A DNA stretch of 64,000 bases from Camellia lanceoleosa (GCA_025200525.1 CM045767.1:5591437-5655436), one strand, 5' to 3'; shown: positions 47,189 to 59,166, numbered from the stretch's first letter. Numbers and translations: made by a program. Notes: generated by a model from the letters alone, not told the origin.

Positions 47189-47477
47189 GAATAAGGAAAA
47201 AAAAAAAGAGCGGTGTTTTTCAAAAAAATGCCACTAAATGACGTCATCATGATGTCATACGTTATTTTGGAACGAAAATGGCAGTGGCGTTAAAGTTTTT
47301 TGAGGCGTTTTTTAAAACGCCGTCTAATGTTTTTAGCGGTGTTTTTAAAATGTTGTAGTTATTACGGCGGCCATATTAGCGACGAAAATATTAAACATCA
47401 CTATAACTTATGACGGCGTTTTTCTGGCTTATAGCGGCGTCTTTGAAACGCCGCTAAAAATCAATTTTCCTGCAATG
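47189..47477. mobile_element. Decayed CACTA right end, second family
   Basis: Subterminal copies of GCGGCGTTT / AAAACGCCGCT in both orientations lead to TTTTCCTGCAATG, a mutated form of the CACTA terminus TTTTCTTGTAGTG. The subterminal motif differs from that of the element at 33153, so it is a different family. No left end was found. Confidence 0.6.
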
Positions 47478-49632
47478 ATCACCTCTATTCCATGATAAGA
47501 TTGAGGGAGGGATGATCAACCCAGAGCGTACCCTATTGCCATTCTCAAAGAGCAATAGAAAGTTTCTAATCAGTCTCTTTAATATTAATGTATATTTGAA
47601 GTTTGAAGCAATAACATATGAACTTTTTAAAGGAAAAGTTGACCATTCTAAAAAATAAAAATAAATAAATAATCAACATAGTGCATAAATTATACATGTC
47701 ATGTATCTAAACATATAGCAAGATACAATAAAATGCACCTATAACAAAATGTAATTATTTATCATGAGATATTGATGCTCTGTACATAATAAAAAAATCC
47801 AGCAAACATTAAGGACAACAAGCAAGCAATGCACAAGTTCATCAAATACAACCATATTACAAATGACAATAAAATAAATGTTAAGCAAATTGAACTATTT
47901 TGCCTCACAAGGCATGGGTATAGAAAGGGGAAAAGACCACCGCAGATATTAATACTGCATCTATGTTGTGTCAACAAGTATTGAAAGATTATTAGTCAAG
48001 TAAATCAAACCTGTGCTTTTGAATCCTCTGGACCAGGGGTAGAAGAAGTAGGATTTCCTAACAAACAAGATGATGGTTTTGAGGGCAACTCCTCATCAAG
48101 AGATTTAGAATACATATCCGCATATCCACCATCCACCTCAACATCATCAATTGAACTTTTACCATTAATGTTATGAGTCTGCATATGAGAAACTAAAGAC
48201 TTCTGTTCTGCAGGATCTTTCTTTCCAAGGTTGATCTCCACCTGAGATAGGTTAAATTGCTCTTCCCCAAAGGAATCAGTACTATCACGATTGGTGCGGT
48301 GAGAGGATTGAGATTTCTTATTGTTGGATCTTATTTTTCTGGATGAACAATCTTCTTTCTTATTGGAATTTCTCCTGATTGCCTTATTTTTACCCCGATT
48401 CATGGCTTCTCCAGCCATCAAATAACTATCCTGGTCAAGAGTTTCACATTGCATGTTTGTTTTAGGGCCACCAAAGCTAATACATGAAGCAGCAAAAGAT
48501 CTCGATCTGGATGAAATTCTGATACTATCCTTCCAACCATCCCTACGACTAATACCCAAAGGACTATCCCACTTAGCAATTTCATTATTGCTAACAAATC
48601 TGTCACTGGATCCATCCAAACCAGTCATTGGATAAAAATTCTCTGGCCTGCTGGCCTTACCAACTGCTCCAACATTCTGATACCATTGGGACATCTTCCA
48701 CCTCTCTGAGAGTCTCTTCTTGGCCTCCCTACTTACAAATGACTCAGTCGAAAGCAATGATGAAGGTCTAGGTCGGTTACTCCGTTGAAAGGACTTTATG
48801 AGAGTCGATATTGTCAATTTTGATTCACTTCCAGAATCACTTCCAGACACATTATATGAGCTCTCATCCCCAGCATATCCCTTAACTATGGAGGGCAAAT
48901 CCATCGGCTCACCGCGTAAACTTTCTCTCATTTTCCTAGTAATCTCCTTAGCTATTTCTTTGGGCTCTCTAGACTTGGGCCTCAAAAAACCTGCATCATC
49001 ATTAGATGAGTTTTCCTTAACCCAATGTCCTCCCTCTATCAATGGTTAAAATTACAGGAGACAATATGTATTTTAACTAAATTTCAGGGAATGTATTCAT
49101 AATTTATCTGTCAATTTTTAAGTAGATGTGAATTACTTTATTTATTTATTTAACTTTTGCGGAGAGGCTCACATCTTTGTTTGAAAATGAATTAAAAAGA
49201 AAGTGAAATTGAAATCACATTGCACAAAGTCGAGAAAAAAAAGTAATCAAGCAAACGGTGTTGTTTGTTGTCACAGCATGATGCTATGACAGCACCATCC
49301 CCGAATTCCGTAGACTCAAAAAGAAACTACCAAACTAAAAACAAATTAAAACACAAAAACTACACTTAGCTATGTAAACACAGAAACACAGAAACTCTAC
49401 CTTTTTCCTTCTGACCTTCCTTTCTCCCGAAAACCTTCTTGGGGTCTAGGAGTGTGTCTAGACCCATGAGTCTTGCTACTACTCCTGGGGTCTTGACTTG
49501 GGTGGTGACTTGGGTGGTGGTGGTGGTTGGGATGTCAGTGGTGGGGTCGGATGGGAGCCTGTCGATGCAGAGTAGGCAGCGGAGGATGCCGGAGAAATTC
49601 TTGAACTTGGAATTCTGTGCGGCCATGTTTGA

Positions 49633-49642
49633 CAGAGAGAGG

Positions 49643-49675
<33 letters not shown>
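49633..49675. repeat. (GA)n microsatellite in 5' UTR of DUF4378 gene
   Basis: Interrupted GA run just upstream of the ATG at 49626; on the gene's strand it is a CT-rich leader. Confidence 0.9.
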
Positions 49676-49679
<4 letters not shown>

Positions 49680-50187
49680 AAGGCAAAAGTTGTGTGTTTT
49701 GAAAGAGAATTAATTGTTATTTTAAGAATTATTAGGTAAAATATGAATAAGCTTGCTTAGGTAAAATATGATTTCCATAATTTCAATATGGAGGGAGGAG
49801 TGATCCGCGCCTAATTTACGTAATTTCAATGATTTTTATTTTAAGAATTATTAGGTAAAATATTTATATAAAAAATTAAGATGGTTAGACATTAATTGTT
49901 TTATATTTAAATTAAATTTATATTATAAAAAATAGATAATTATTTTTAAAATTATATTTGTCGTCTATTTTTTTTTTGTTGAAACAAATATACTTTAAAT
50001 ATATAGCTACTGATATTGAATTATCTTAATTTTTTATATGAATATTTTAATTGAAGAGTTTTAAAAAAATGAACAGTTCAAATCATCGGAATTGATTCTA
50101 AAATAGACCTACTAAATCCAAAGGCTCTCTCAAATTAAATAACAACTTAAAAAAAAGCCAAATCCTTTCTAATACCGTGACATGGCT
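49676..50187. other. Upstream region of DUF4378 gene
   Basis: AT-rich. A 26-27 bp word (TTTTAAGAATTATTAGGTAA core) occurs twice in direct order, at about 49718-49743 and 49837-49863, flanking a less AT-rich block. No gene seen. Confidence 0.5.
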
Positions 50188-50202
50188 TATGTGTTAATTA
50201 TA

Positions 50203-50523
50203 AACCAAACCAAGCCTTAAGTCCCATAAAATGGGGTTGGCTACATGAATCCTTCTTCTCCACGTGGCCCTATCAAAGGCCATTTCGTTAGTCAAATTAA
50301 ATAGATCCATATCTCTATTTACAACGCTAACCAACATTAATCTAGGCCTACCCCGTCCCCTAACACTTCCATCTACCGTTACAGTATTGCATCTCTTCAC
50401 TACTGCCTTTGTTGGTCTCCGTTGAATATGACCAAACCATCTCAATCGATTTTCTCTCAACTTATCTTCTATCGGTGCTACTCCTACCCATTCCCAAATA
50501 TACTTATTTCTAATTCTGTCTTG
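50203..50523 (-). mobile_element. 5'-truncated RTE-type LINE with 15-bp TSD
   Basis: Encodes on the - strand the last part of a LINE reverse-transcriptase polyprotein (LRENRLRWFGHIQRRP, VRGRGRPRL, FDRATWRRRIHVANP), followed by the typical 3' tail GGATTCATGTAGCC...CCCCATTTTATGGG and a TTGG-rich terminus. The insertion is bounded by a perfect 15-bp duplication TATGTGTTAATTATA at 50188-50202 and 50524-50538. Only about 320 bp remain, as expected from abortive target-primed reverse transcription. Confidence 0.92.
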
Positions 50524-50538
50524 TATGTGTTAATTATA

Positions 50539-51178
50539 TGTACACAAAAAAAAAAAAAAGTTATAAATAAAAACATGTTGAGTTATTTTTTTTTAGGTAG
50601 TTAAATAAATGAATAAATTATGAATACACATCTGAGATTTATTTAAAATATGAATTATTTCACGTGATTTTAAAAATTATATCATGTCTCTTGAAGTTTT
50701 TTATTTCATAACAAATGGTCATTTTACCAATAAATCTAGTCACAGCTATTACCGATGTCAACATTATATTTCAATAAATAATTCAACCAATTTTATTATT
50801 AAATGGTAGAGCATTTAGAAATTTTATTTTTTACGATGATTATTTCTTACTCATTAAGTTTTTAAAATTTATTTAATTATTTCCCTTTCAAAAATCAATA
50901 TGACCAATTTTTAAAATTCATATATTTTTATTCTAAAATAGTGAAATATTAGAACTATGTCAAATTTTTTTTTTATTTTATAACAAAGCATAATTTTAAT
51001 TATTAATTGTTAATACAACAATTTTAATTTCTCTATACTATATGTTATAGTAAAGGAATATTTAAAACAAAACACTTAAACTTATATATAAAATTTTATT
51101 TACGAAAGACAAAATATAAAAAATATAAAAAATTTAAATATAATTATCTTATTTTTAATAAATTATATATTATTTTAT
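50539..51178. other. AT-rich repeat-like DNA, no gene seen
   Basis: Includes a segment (50600-50760) similar to 2370-2480. The end of this block may belong to the Helitron ending at 51206; a TCTCTATACTATATG start-like word lies at about 51031 but lacks the expected preceding A. Confidence 0.4.
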
Positions 51179-51206
51179 CCCGTGCATAGCACGGGTGATA
51201 TGCTAG
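51179..51206 (+). mobile_element. Helitron 3' terminus
   Basis: Hairpin CCCGTGC-ATA-GCACGGG (51179-51195), then seven bases, then CTAG followed by T: the standard Helitron 3' end. The 5' boundary could not be fixed. Confidence 0.7.
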
Positions 51207-51597
51207 TTCCATCACAACGCAATTCATGTTATCTCTATATGTAAATAATTTATTTTGTAAAATTTATCGAACAAATCATTCGTGTAAACGATTAAATTAA
51301 TAGAGTATTGGTAGATGATAAAATCATATTATTATTATTATATAATTTAAGTAAAAGTGTTGTAGCCTCTTTGAAGTTGAGAGTCTCGCCCCAATTTTTT
51401 CAATTTTTTTCAATTTTATAACACGTAAAATACACATGTCATTCTATGATTAGCTCAAAATATAATTTATATAAATTAAGGTAATTTTTAAATCCTCTGA
51501 ATCATTACCAAAATTTATAAGTATTGCCTCCTTAAATTTTGAGATTATTATTCCTAGAATTACCTTATTCTAATTGGAATCATAATCTACATGATTG
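51207..51597. other. AT-rich intergenic DNA, no gene seen
   Basis: Flank between the Helitron end and the copia LTR; no feature seen. Confidence 0.5.
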
Positions 51598-52657
51598 TGT
51601 TGTAAATGGTTATAAAATTCTGGGTAAAACTAGAATTTTTTCCTAAGTTTGGTCTATTTTTTAGGTGGGCCCGTGCGTCGATTTACGCGGGTCAAAGTGG
51701 TAACGCGTTCTATGCCGCGTTGTGATTCATGTGGTATATTTGGTTGCTCAAAACCATTACCGAGTGAATAGGAAATTGAAGCCAAAGTATGCTCCATGGA
51801 AATGGAGTTTTAGTGTAAAATCCTTAAAGGTATTGAATAAGGCTTATCCCACATTGATTTGGTGGGAAGTTTTGAATGGGTTTATAAGGCATGAGTTTGA
51901 CACTTGGGGTGTGCCCCAAGGGGTACCCAAGTGTTTTAGAGGGAGAGGTTATGGGCTAGACCTATTGGACTCAAAAATCACCACGCGCGCGCGCCGCCGT
52001 CTGTCCGGTCGGGCTGGGCTTGGGCGCGGGTGCGTGGTGTGTGGTTGGGCTTGTCTGGCCCAATACTAATCTTTTTGGGTCAAAAATATTTGAATTTAAT
52101 TTTATTTTTGATAAAATAAAATCCAGAATTCAAATTAAACTGGTTTGGTTTTTCTGTACATCCAAACAGGGCCTTTCCCGTATTAAACTGGAAATAATCT
52201 GATCCGGATTTACTGTACACCCAAACAAGGCCCTTCCCGTTTTTGTTATCTGTTTGAATTGTAACCCAACAGATTCAAATCTGTTTGAATTCAAAACCAA
52301 CAGGTATCATACCTGTTCAATTCAAAACCTAGAGCCACCATTCCATCTATAAATAGGACAACCCTCATTTGGATTTAGTGAACTCTAATTTTCGTCCTTC
52401 ATAATTCTGAAAACATTCTCTTCATGTTCTTGCATTATTTTCTTGTCAGAGAGAGTATAAACACTTAGTGTGTTCGTTAGGCAAACAATTTGTAGTGCTA
52501 CTATTGTTTGTAGTAGATCATTTTATTTTGGGAGATAGACGTCCAAATTCTGAAAGCACCATGGAGAGGACGAATCTGTCTTAAGGACACAGTGTTAAAC
52601 ACTGGACTTGATCAGATAATTATTTAAAGAAATTAATCAAGTAAGTTGTTTAATTTA
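51598..52657 (+). mobile_element. 5' LTR of Ty1/copia element
   Basis: TGTTGTAAATGG... to ...GTTTAATTTA, about 1060 bp, repeated at 57287-58360. The first ~180 bases differ at about six places, nearly all transitions (about 97% identity by eye). The LTR holds CTATAAATAG near 52350, a probable TATA box. A conserved open frame (NRKLKPKYAPWKW...) occurs in both LTRs simply because they are copies. No tRNA primer site was recognised after it. Confidence 0.88.
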
Positions 52658-52689
52658 TTATTCTGTTTTATTTATTTAAATTAGATTTT

Positions 52690-53440
52690 AATTTTATTTT
52701 TGTAACAAAATAAAATCTATTTTTTATTTTTATTTCAAGTTTGATTTTTTGTAATCAAACAAATTCTCTCATTTCCTTTATTTCTTTTTATTCTGGTCGT
52801 TGTTTAGTACACAACAGAATTTAACTTATTTAAATACAGTGAATATTGTCCAACAATCTTAAGACAGATTATTTTTGGTATCTTCATTGTATTTAATTTT
52901 TTGTGTTTTCAAAGTAATATTCTGGTTGGAAAAACAAATAGTCATTTATGCTATTTGACAGATAGTAGTAATATACTGTCTTTTTTCTTTGACAACTAGT
53001 AGTAATATACTGGTGTCATTAACAATTGCAGAATATTATTTGGTGTTATAGAAAATTATTTTGGTATTTTATTTTTCTAGTTTTAGTAACAAGGAAAATA
53101 AAATTATTTTGTTGTTATCATTTATTTTCTGGTTTTAGTAACTAGAATTTATTTTTTGGTTTTGGTAACTAGAAAATTATTTTGTGTTTTTCTGATTTTT
53201 GTAATCAGATATTATTTCGGTATTTTATTTTTCTAGTTTTAGTAACAAGGAAAATAAAATTATTTTATTTTCTAGTTTTAGTAACAAGAAAAATAAAATT
53301 ATTTTGTGTTATAATTTATTTTCTGGTTTTAGTAACTAGAAAATTAATTTGTGGTATTTTATTTTCTAGTTTTAGTAACATAGAAAATAAAATTATTTTG
53401 TATTATAATTTATTTTCTGGTTTTAGTAACTAGAAAATTA
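52690..53440 (+). repeat. Array of hairpin repeats inside copia element
   Basis: At least nine units have the form stem-TTTTRGTAA-stem. Examples: ATTTTATTTT-TGTAAC-AAAATAAAAT at about 52692; GTTTGATT-TTTTGT-AATCAAAC at 52739-52760; TCTGATT-TTTGT-AATCAGA near 53200; several CTRGTTTTAGTAACTAG units at 53080-53430. The stems differ between units while complementarity is kept. No reading frame; gag and protease are absent from this part of the element. Confidence 0.8.
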
Positions 53441-54519
53441 ATTTTGTTAATCAATCATGTAACTTTGTGTATCGGTCACAATCTGTAAATTTTGTACATG
53501 ACTTATGATTTCGTTTGTAAGATCACTTAATTTTGAACCCTTTGTGAAAATGTGTTAATTCTTTTGACTTTATCATAGTTCATTATGAGTATACATGGTA
53601 GAATTTGTTTCTAGAATAAAATATTAGTTTTACAAACTAATTTCATTTTTATTACGAAGAAACCTTTGTGGCAAGATTATTTTATTTATTGGTTTTCTGA
53701 ATCATTCTTTATTTTCTGTGTGTGGATCCGTAGTCGTGGATAGTTTCTGCACATGAGTCGGAAAATATATATATTCACAAGAACATTTGAATGCATATTT
53801 AATTAGTTTATTTATGTACAAATCAAACTGATTAAATGAAGGTATGTTTTGTCATTTTGGAGTTTAAAATTCAAAACGCATTGAAGTTTATTTATGAGTT
53901 GAGAATCTTTTTATTTCATGATGCAAGTTTTAGGATCATGCATGATTTGTTAATTCATTATTTTTAGTTGATGCGTTTGATATGCATGTATGATATCAAC
54001 TCAAGTTATTTCTTAATAATAATTTCATGTGATTTGGAATGATAAATTGCTATGTTGACCTTATACATAAGCGGATTAATTTGAGTTTTTCCAATAAATT
54101 TTTGATGGGTGTTTAAACACCAGAGAAATTTAAACATGAAGATGTATGTAGTTATATCATTCCATTTAATTGGGAAGTACATTTAAGAAATCTTTTATGT
54201 TGATTTTTAGTTTATTTTGAATTATGTCACATGAGATGTCATTAATAATTATTTTACATGCATAGTAGAATTTGTTAAACCATGAACCATTTTATTAATA
54301 TGGGGATATATCTCTTGCATTAGTTGAGATAATTTAATTTTCTTCTGTCACCAATATTTTTATGACAGTGACATTTATTCGTAAATGAGTTGCAAGAATG
54401 TATACAATCAATTGGGTTTTTTGAATTGTTTGATTCTTAGGCAAAATTTTTATGAGGATATGATTTTGTCAAAACTTTAATTCTGATTTGTGTAGTCATA
54501 ATTATTTTGGATTTTTCAT
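53441..54519 (+). other. Copia internal region without coding signal
   Basis: About 1.1 kb of AT-rich internal sequence between the hairpin array and the integrase fragment; gag, protease and the start of integrase are expected here but not recognisable. Confidence 0.5.
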
Positions 54520-56672
54520 TTGAAATTTATGAATCATGATTTGAAATTTCTGAATCCAGCACATCATAGACAACAAATGATGAATGTCATGTTACTAAAT
54601 TCAAGCTTACCACAGAACTTGTGGGGGGAAGCAATATTGTCTGCTAATTATGTTCTTAACAGAATATCCCACAAGAAAACCAACAGCACTCTTTATGAAT
54701 TGTGGAAAGGTCGATCGCCTTCCTACAAATACTTAAAAGTGTGGGGGGTGTTTGGCAAAAGTTGAAGTTCCTGTTCCTAAAAAGACTAAGATTGGACCAA
54801 AAACAGTAGATTGTGTGTTTATTGGTTATGCTCAGAATAGTAGTGCATATCGATTTCTGACTTATAAATCAGAAATACCCGATATAAATGTGAATACTAT
54901 TATAGAGTCAAGGAATGCTGTGTTTTTTGAACATGTCTTTCCTTACAAAAAAGGACAGGAATTAAGTTCACAGAAAAGAACTTATGATTGTACACAAAGT
55001 CAGGAGACTAATGACAATCAAGCACAAGAGACTAGTAATGGTCTCGACCAACAGGATTTAACTGATGATGAACCAAGACGAAGTAAGAGAGCGAGAACAT
55101 CAAAATCCTTTGGTCCAGATTTTCTGACATACTTGTTAGAAAATGAACCTCAAAGCTTTAAGGCAGCAATGACAGGTCCTGAAGCACCTTTGCGGAAAGA
55201 GGCTGTTAATAATGAAATTGAATCCATTATGCAAAATCATACTTGGGAATTGGTGGATCTTCTACCAGGTTCTAAACCTCTTGGATATAAATGGATATTC
55301 AAGGGAAAAATGAAAGTAGATGGTTCAATTGACAAGTATAAAGCAAGACTTGTAGTTAAAGGTTACAGACAAAAGGAAGGTCTGGACTATTTTGACACAT
55401 ATTCCCCTGTGACAAGAATAACATCCATTCGCATGCTTATTTCTATATTAATTTATAAATACATCAAATGGATGTTAAGACAGCTTTCTTAAACGGTGAT
55501 CTAAATGAAGAGATCTATATGGAGCAACCCGAAGGGTTTGTAGTGTCGGGGCAAGAAAAGAAAGTTTGTCAGCTTGTAAAATCCCTTTATGGATTAAAAC
55601 AAGCACCTAAGCAATGGCATGAAAAATTTGATCATGCAATGCTTACTAATGGGTTTAAGATAAACGAATGTGACAAATGCGTCTATGTTAAAAACACTGA
55701 CCAAGGATATGTCATAGTTTGTCTTTATGTAGATGACATGCTTATCATTGGAAGCAGTCAAAACATGATCAAATCAACTAAGCAAATGCTTAACAAAAGA
55801 TTTGATATGAAAGATATGGGGGTCACAAATGTTATATTAGGAATGAAAATTACTAAAACATCTGACGGATATGCATTATCTCAATCTCATTATATTGAGA
55901 AAATACTTGATAAATTTATCAAGGATGATTTTAATTTAGCTAGAACACCTGTAGATATCAGTCTTTATTTATCGAAAAATAAAGGTGATGCAGTGTCTCA
56001 ATTAAAATACTCCCAAATCATTGGAAGCCTAATGTATCTAATAAATTGTACTCGTCCTGATATAACTTACGCTATCAGTAAATTAAGTAGGTACACTAGT
56101 AACCCCGGAGAAGACCATTGGAAAGCAATCATTCGGGTTCTTAGATGTCTAAGATTCACCCATGATCATGGTTTGAACTTTACTCGATATCCAGCAGTAC
56201 TTGAAGGTTATTGTGATGCAAATTGGATATCGGATACTAAAGATTCAAAATCCACAAGTGGATATGTCTTTACTCTGGGAGGCGCTGTTGTTTCTTGGAA
56301 ATCCACGAAACAAACATGCATCGTACGATCCACAATGGAATCCGAGTTCATTGCATTAGACAAAGCAGGAGAAGAAGCAGAATGGCTTCGTCACTTCTTA
56401 GAAGACATTCCAATGTGGCCAAAACCTGTGCCAGCTATTTGCATTCATTGTGATAGTCAATTTGCAATAGGCAGGGCACAGAATCATATAACGGTAAGTC
56501 ACGACATATTCGTCGTCGACATAATACCGTAAGGCAATTGTTGTCAAATGGAATAATCTCAATAGATTATATAAAATCTAAAGAGAATATTGCGGATCCG
56601 TTAACAAAAGGTTTGACAAAAGAGCTAGTGTATAGTTCATCGAAGGGGATGGAATTAAAGCCTATTACATAA
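54520..56672 (+). pseudogene. Ty1/copia pol remnant (integrase end, RT, RNase H)
   Basis: Begins in the integrase C-terminal part (LPQNLWGEAILSANYVLNR, VDCVFIGYA), then reverse transcriptase ([43 protein letters not shown], the YVDD catalytic motif) and RNase H ([17 protein letters not shown]), ending SIDYIKSKENIADPLTKGL. At least three frame breaks: an extra G in the G-run at 54743-54748, one near 55480 just before MDVKTAF, and one near 56495. Gag, protease and integrase catalytic core are missing, so the copy is dead. Confidence 0.92.
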
Positions 56673-57277
56673 GAGTTGTCATAATGGTAACCCTACTTAT
56701 ATGACTGGAGATCCCAAGAACTAAGTTCAAAGGGACAACTAAGTTATGTATGGCTCGCCAGAAATCACCAAGGGATTAATTTTCCCTACCCATTCCCATG
56801 GTGAGAGTGATATCTGCAACATATGTTGTCTGCAGGGGCATAAGGATAAGCTTCGCTTTTAATGATTACTTATATCTTGATTAAGGCATAAAATTAAGAC
56901 GAGTGTAAGGAGATACTCCCAATAAGAATCACCTATATGAGTGTTGAACTGGGGCCGGTTCTATGAGAATGAAAGAGGCTACATTCTTTAGAAACACTCA
57001 TGAAAACCAGGAGCGTTCAAGGCCAAAATGAACACAACAGTGAGAACCACGATATGTTAGAAGATATTTAGTGTGAAATCTATTGTCTTGGCTTACACAA
57101 ACGGCTGAACAATTCAAGGCATCGTGTCCATTGGTTAGCCAGTAAGTCTGATAGGTTATCACTAGGGAAGGTTCAAGGCCGAAAGCTACCTATCCTGATG
57201 CAAGATATTTTCGACTTATACTCTTTCAATAAAGTCTGCATATTGTTGCATTTCCGTTGTCATCAAATTCCATTCTT

Positions 57278-57286
57278 GTGGGGGAT
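57278..57286 (+). other. Polypurine tract of copia element
   Basis: GTGGGGGAT immediately before the 3' LTR. Confidence 0.65.
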
Positions 57287-58360
57287 TGTTGGAAATGGTT
57301 ATAAAATTTTGGGTAAAACCAAAATTTTTTCCTAAGTTTGGTCTATTTTTTAGGTGGGCCCGTGCGTCGATTTACGCGGGTCAAAGTGGTAACGCGTTCT
57401 ATGCCGCATTGTGATTCACGTGGTATATTTGGTTGCTCAAAACCATTACTGAGTGAATAGGAAATTGAAGCCAAAGTATGCTCCATGGAAATGGAGTTTT
57501 AGTGTAAAATCCTTAAAGGTATTGAATAAGGCTTATCCCACATTGATTTGGTGGGAAGTTTTGAATGGGTTTATAAGGTATGAGTTTGGCACTTGGGGTG
57601 TGCCCCAAGGGGTATCCAAGTGTTTTAGAGGAAGAGGTTATGGGCTAGACCCATTGGACTCAAAAATCACCACATACGCACGCCGCCGCCGCCGTCCGTC
57701 CGGTCGGGCTGGGCTGGGCTTAGGCGCGGGTGCATGGTATGTGGTTGGGTTGGGCTTGTCCGGCCCAATACTAATCTTTTTGGGTCAAAAACATTTGAAT
57801 TTAATTTTTTTTTTGGTAAAATAAAATCCAGAATTCAAATTAAACTGCTTTGTTTTTTATGTACATCCAAACAGGGCCCTTCCCGTATTAAACTGGAAAT
57901 AATCTGATCTGGATTTACTGTACACCCAAACAAGGCCCTTCCCGTTTTTGTTATCTGTTTGAATTGTAACCCAACAGATTCAAATCTGTTTGAATTCAAA
58001 ACCAATAGGTATCATACCTGTTCAATTCAAAACCTAGAGCCACCATTCCATCTATAAATAGGACAACCCTTATTTGGATAGTGAACTCTAATTTTCGTCC
58101 TTCATAATTCTGAAAACATTCTCTTCATGTTGTTGCATTATTTTCTTGTCAGAGAGAGTATAAACACTTAGTGTGTTCGTTAGGCAAACAATTTGTAGTG
58201 CTGCTATTGTTTGTAGTAGATCATTTTATCCTAGGAGATAGATGTTCAAATTCTGAAAGCACCATGGAGAGGACAAATCTGTCTTAAGGACACAGTGTCA
58301 AACACTGGACTTGATCAGATAATTATTTAAAGAAATTAATCAAGTAAGTTGTTTAATTTA
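57287..58360 (+). mobile_element. 3' LTR of Ty1/copia element
   Basis: TGTTGGAAATGG... to ...GTTTAATTTA, matching 51598-52657 throughout, with a short CCG expansion near 57690. It runs straight into gypsy LTR sequence at 58358-58361 without a recognisable target duplication, so the right boundary is a rearranged junction. Confidence 0.88.
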
Positions 58361-58387
58361 CGTAGAATGAATTACAGTTGTCCACGC
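58358..58387. repeat. Left arm of 30-bp inverted pair
   Basis: TTACGTAGAATGAATTACAG followed by TTGTCCACGC. Its inverted counterpart with two mismatches is at 63534-63563 in the leader of the gypsy element, so the two arms bracket the gypsy body. Confidence 0.85.
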
Positions 58388-58746
58388 TCGAGCGAAGACA
58401 AACCAGATCGCTCGAGCGAAGAAAGCTCGCTTGAGCCAAAAAATGCAACTCTCAGTATCTGAACCAGACGCAATCGCTCGCTCGAGCGAAGTCACTTTGG
58501 CTCGACCCACCAGACACAAAACATACCTCTCGCTCGAGCGACGGACCACAGCTCGGCGAAGGCCAAAATTTCGATGGCAACACTTGGCTCCCAGACACAA
58601 CCAACCTGTAACCAACCTGCCCAACACATCCTATAACTCAAATACAAAGTAGGAAAGGAAGTAGACAAGATAATAATCAACTACTAACATCCACGGACAC
58701 AAGTCCTGATCACTGTACAACAGGGGTAAACCCGGGATCGCTATAA
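58388..58746 (-). mobile_element. Partial 3' LTR of reverse gypsy element
   Basis: On the - strand it starts TTATAGCGATCCCGGG after the polypurine tract (58747-58758) and covers only the first ~360 bp of the LTR, including GTATTTGAGTTATAGG and a CGCTCGAGCG cluster, before it is cut off at the copia junction. Confidence 0.85.
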
Positions 58747-59166
58747 CCTCCCCCCCTTAAAGAATTTCGTCCCTGAAATTAAGAACAAGTTTTCGAAAGC
58801 AGGTTTTTCTCCATTTTAAACAATGTTACACTACAACTTTTAACAACTCGACCCATTACCGGTCATTCCATCTCTTATCAAGAGGCATTTCACAACATAT
58901 ATTACAAGTGCACTACCAACATGCATTTTTCTTCCATTTCCAACCATTTCCAACATATATGGTTCATAATTTCATATCATAATAAATTTTCATGATACAT
59001 CTCCAGTTCTATAATATAGCCAATATATGCAATATTACAATCAACTCCCATGTCAAGGCAAGTTCTACAATACTTCCATAAACCAAAACATTCACAATGT
59101 TTTACAACTTAAGACATATTTAATGATCTTAAAGTTCAACAATACAACAATATACATAACATATGT

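Larger units (their letters stand above)
43467..48010 (-). other. Long intron of DUF4378 gene, repeat-bearing
   Basis: A 4.5-kb interval between exons 2 and 3. It holds a poly(A) run at about 46260, 40-45 bp tandem repeats (47056-47188) and a CACTA-type right end (47477). No independent gene could be supported. Confidence 0.5.
42002..49626 (-). pseudogene. DUF4378/VARLMGL-motif protein gene, decayed 3' part
   Basis: Start at 49626 (MAAQNSKFKNFSG); the ATG further upstream lies in a GA repeat. Exons: 49401-49626, 48011-49035, 43341-43466 and about 42002-42745. The first two join in frame through a split Glu codon. Exon 1 has the GVVARLMGLD motif; exon 2 has EIAKEITRKMRE and VSREAKKRLSERWKMS, typical of DUF3741/DUF4378 proteins (TON1-recruiting-motif-like, microtubule-linked in plants). 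The last exon holds DUF4378 (DPDTFVSTWYSLDCPLDP; LLFDRINSGLFEMF). Damage: TAG at 42605-42603 where the family has Trp, a frameshift at about 42485, and a 147-bp in-frame tandem duplication near the end. The phase between the last two exons is not resolved, so an exon may be missed. A truncated N-terminal protein could still be made; sequencing error at the two lesions is the alternative. Confidence 0.8.

Noticed and set aside
33153..47477. A single 14-kb CACTA element from 33153 to 47477
   Set aside because: The subterminal repeats at the two ends are of different families, and unrelated host-gene exons lie between them.
48418..49049. Open frames on both strands over DUF4378 exon 2
   Set aside because: Shadows of the long - strand exon, whose motifs and splice sites are clear.
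51722..52069. 115-codon frame, repeated at 57453-57824
   Set aside because: Both copies are inside the copia LTRs, so conservation reflects the recent common origin of the LTRs rather than protein selection.
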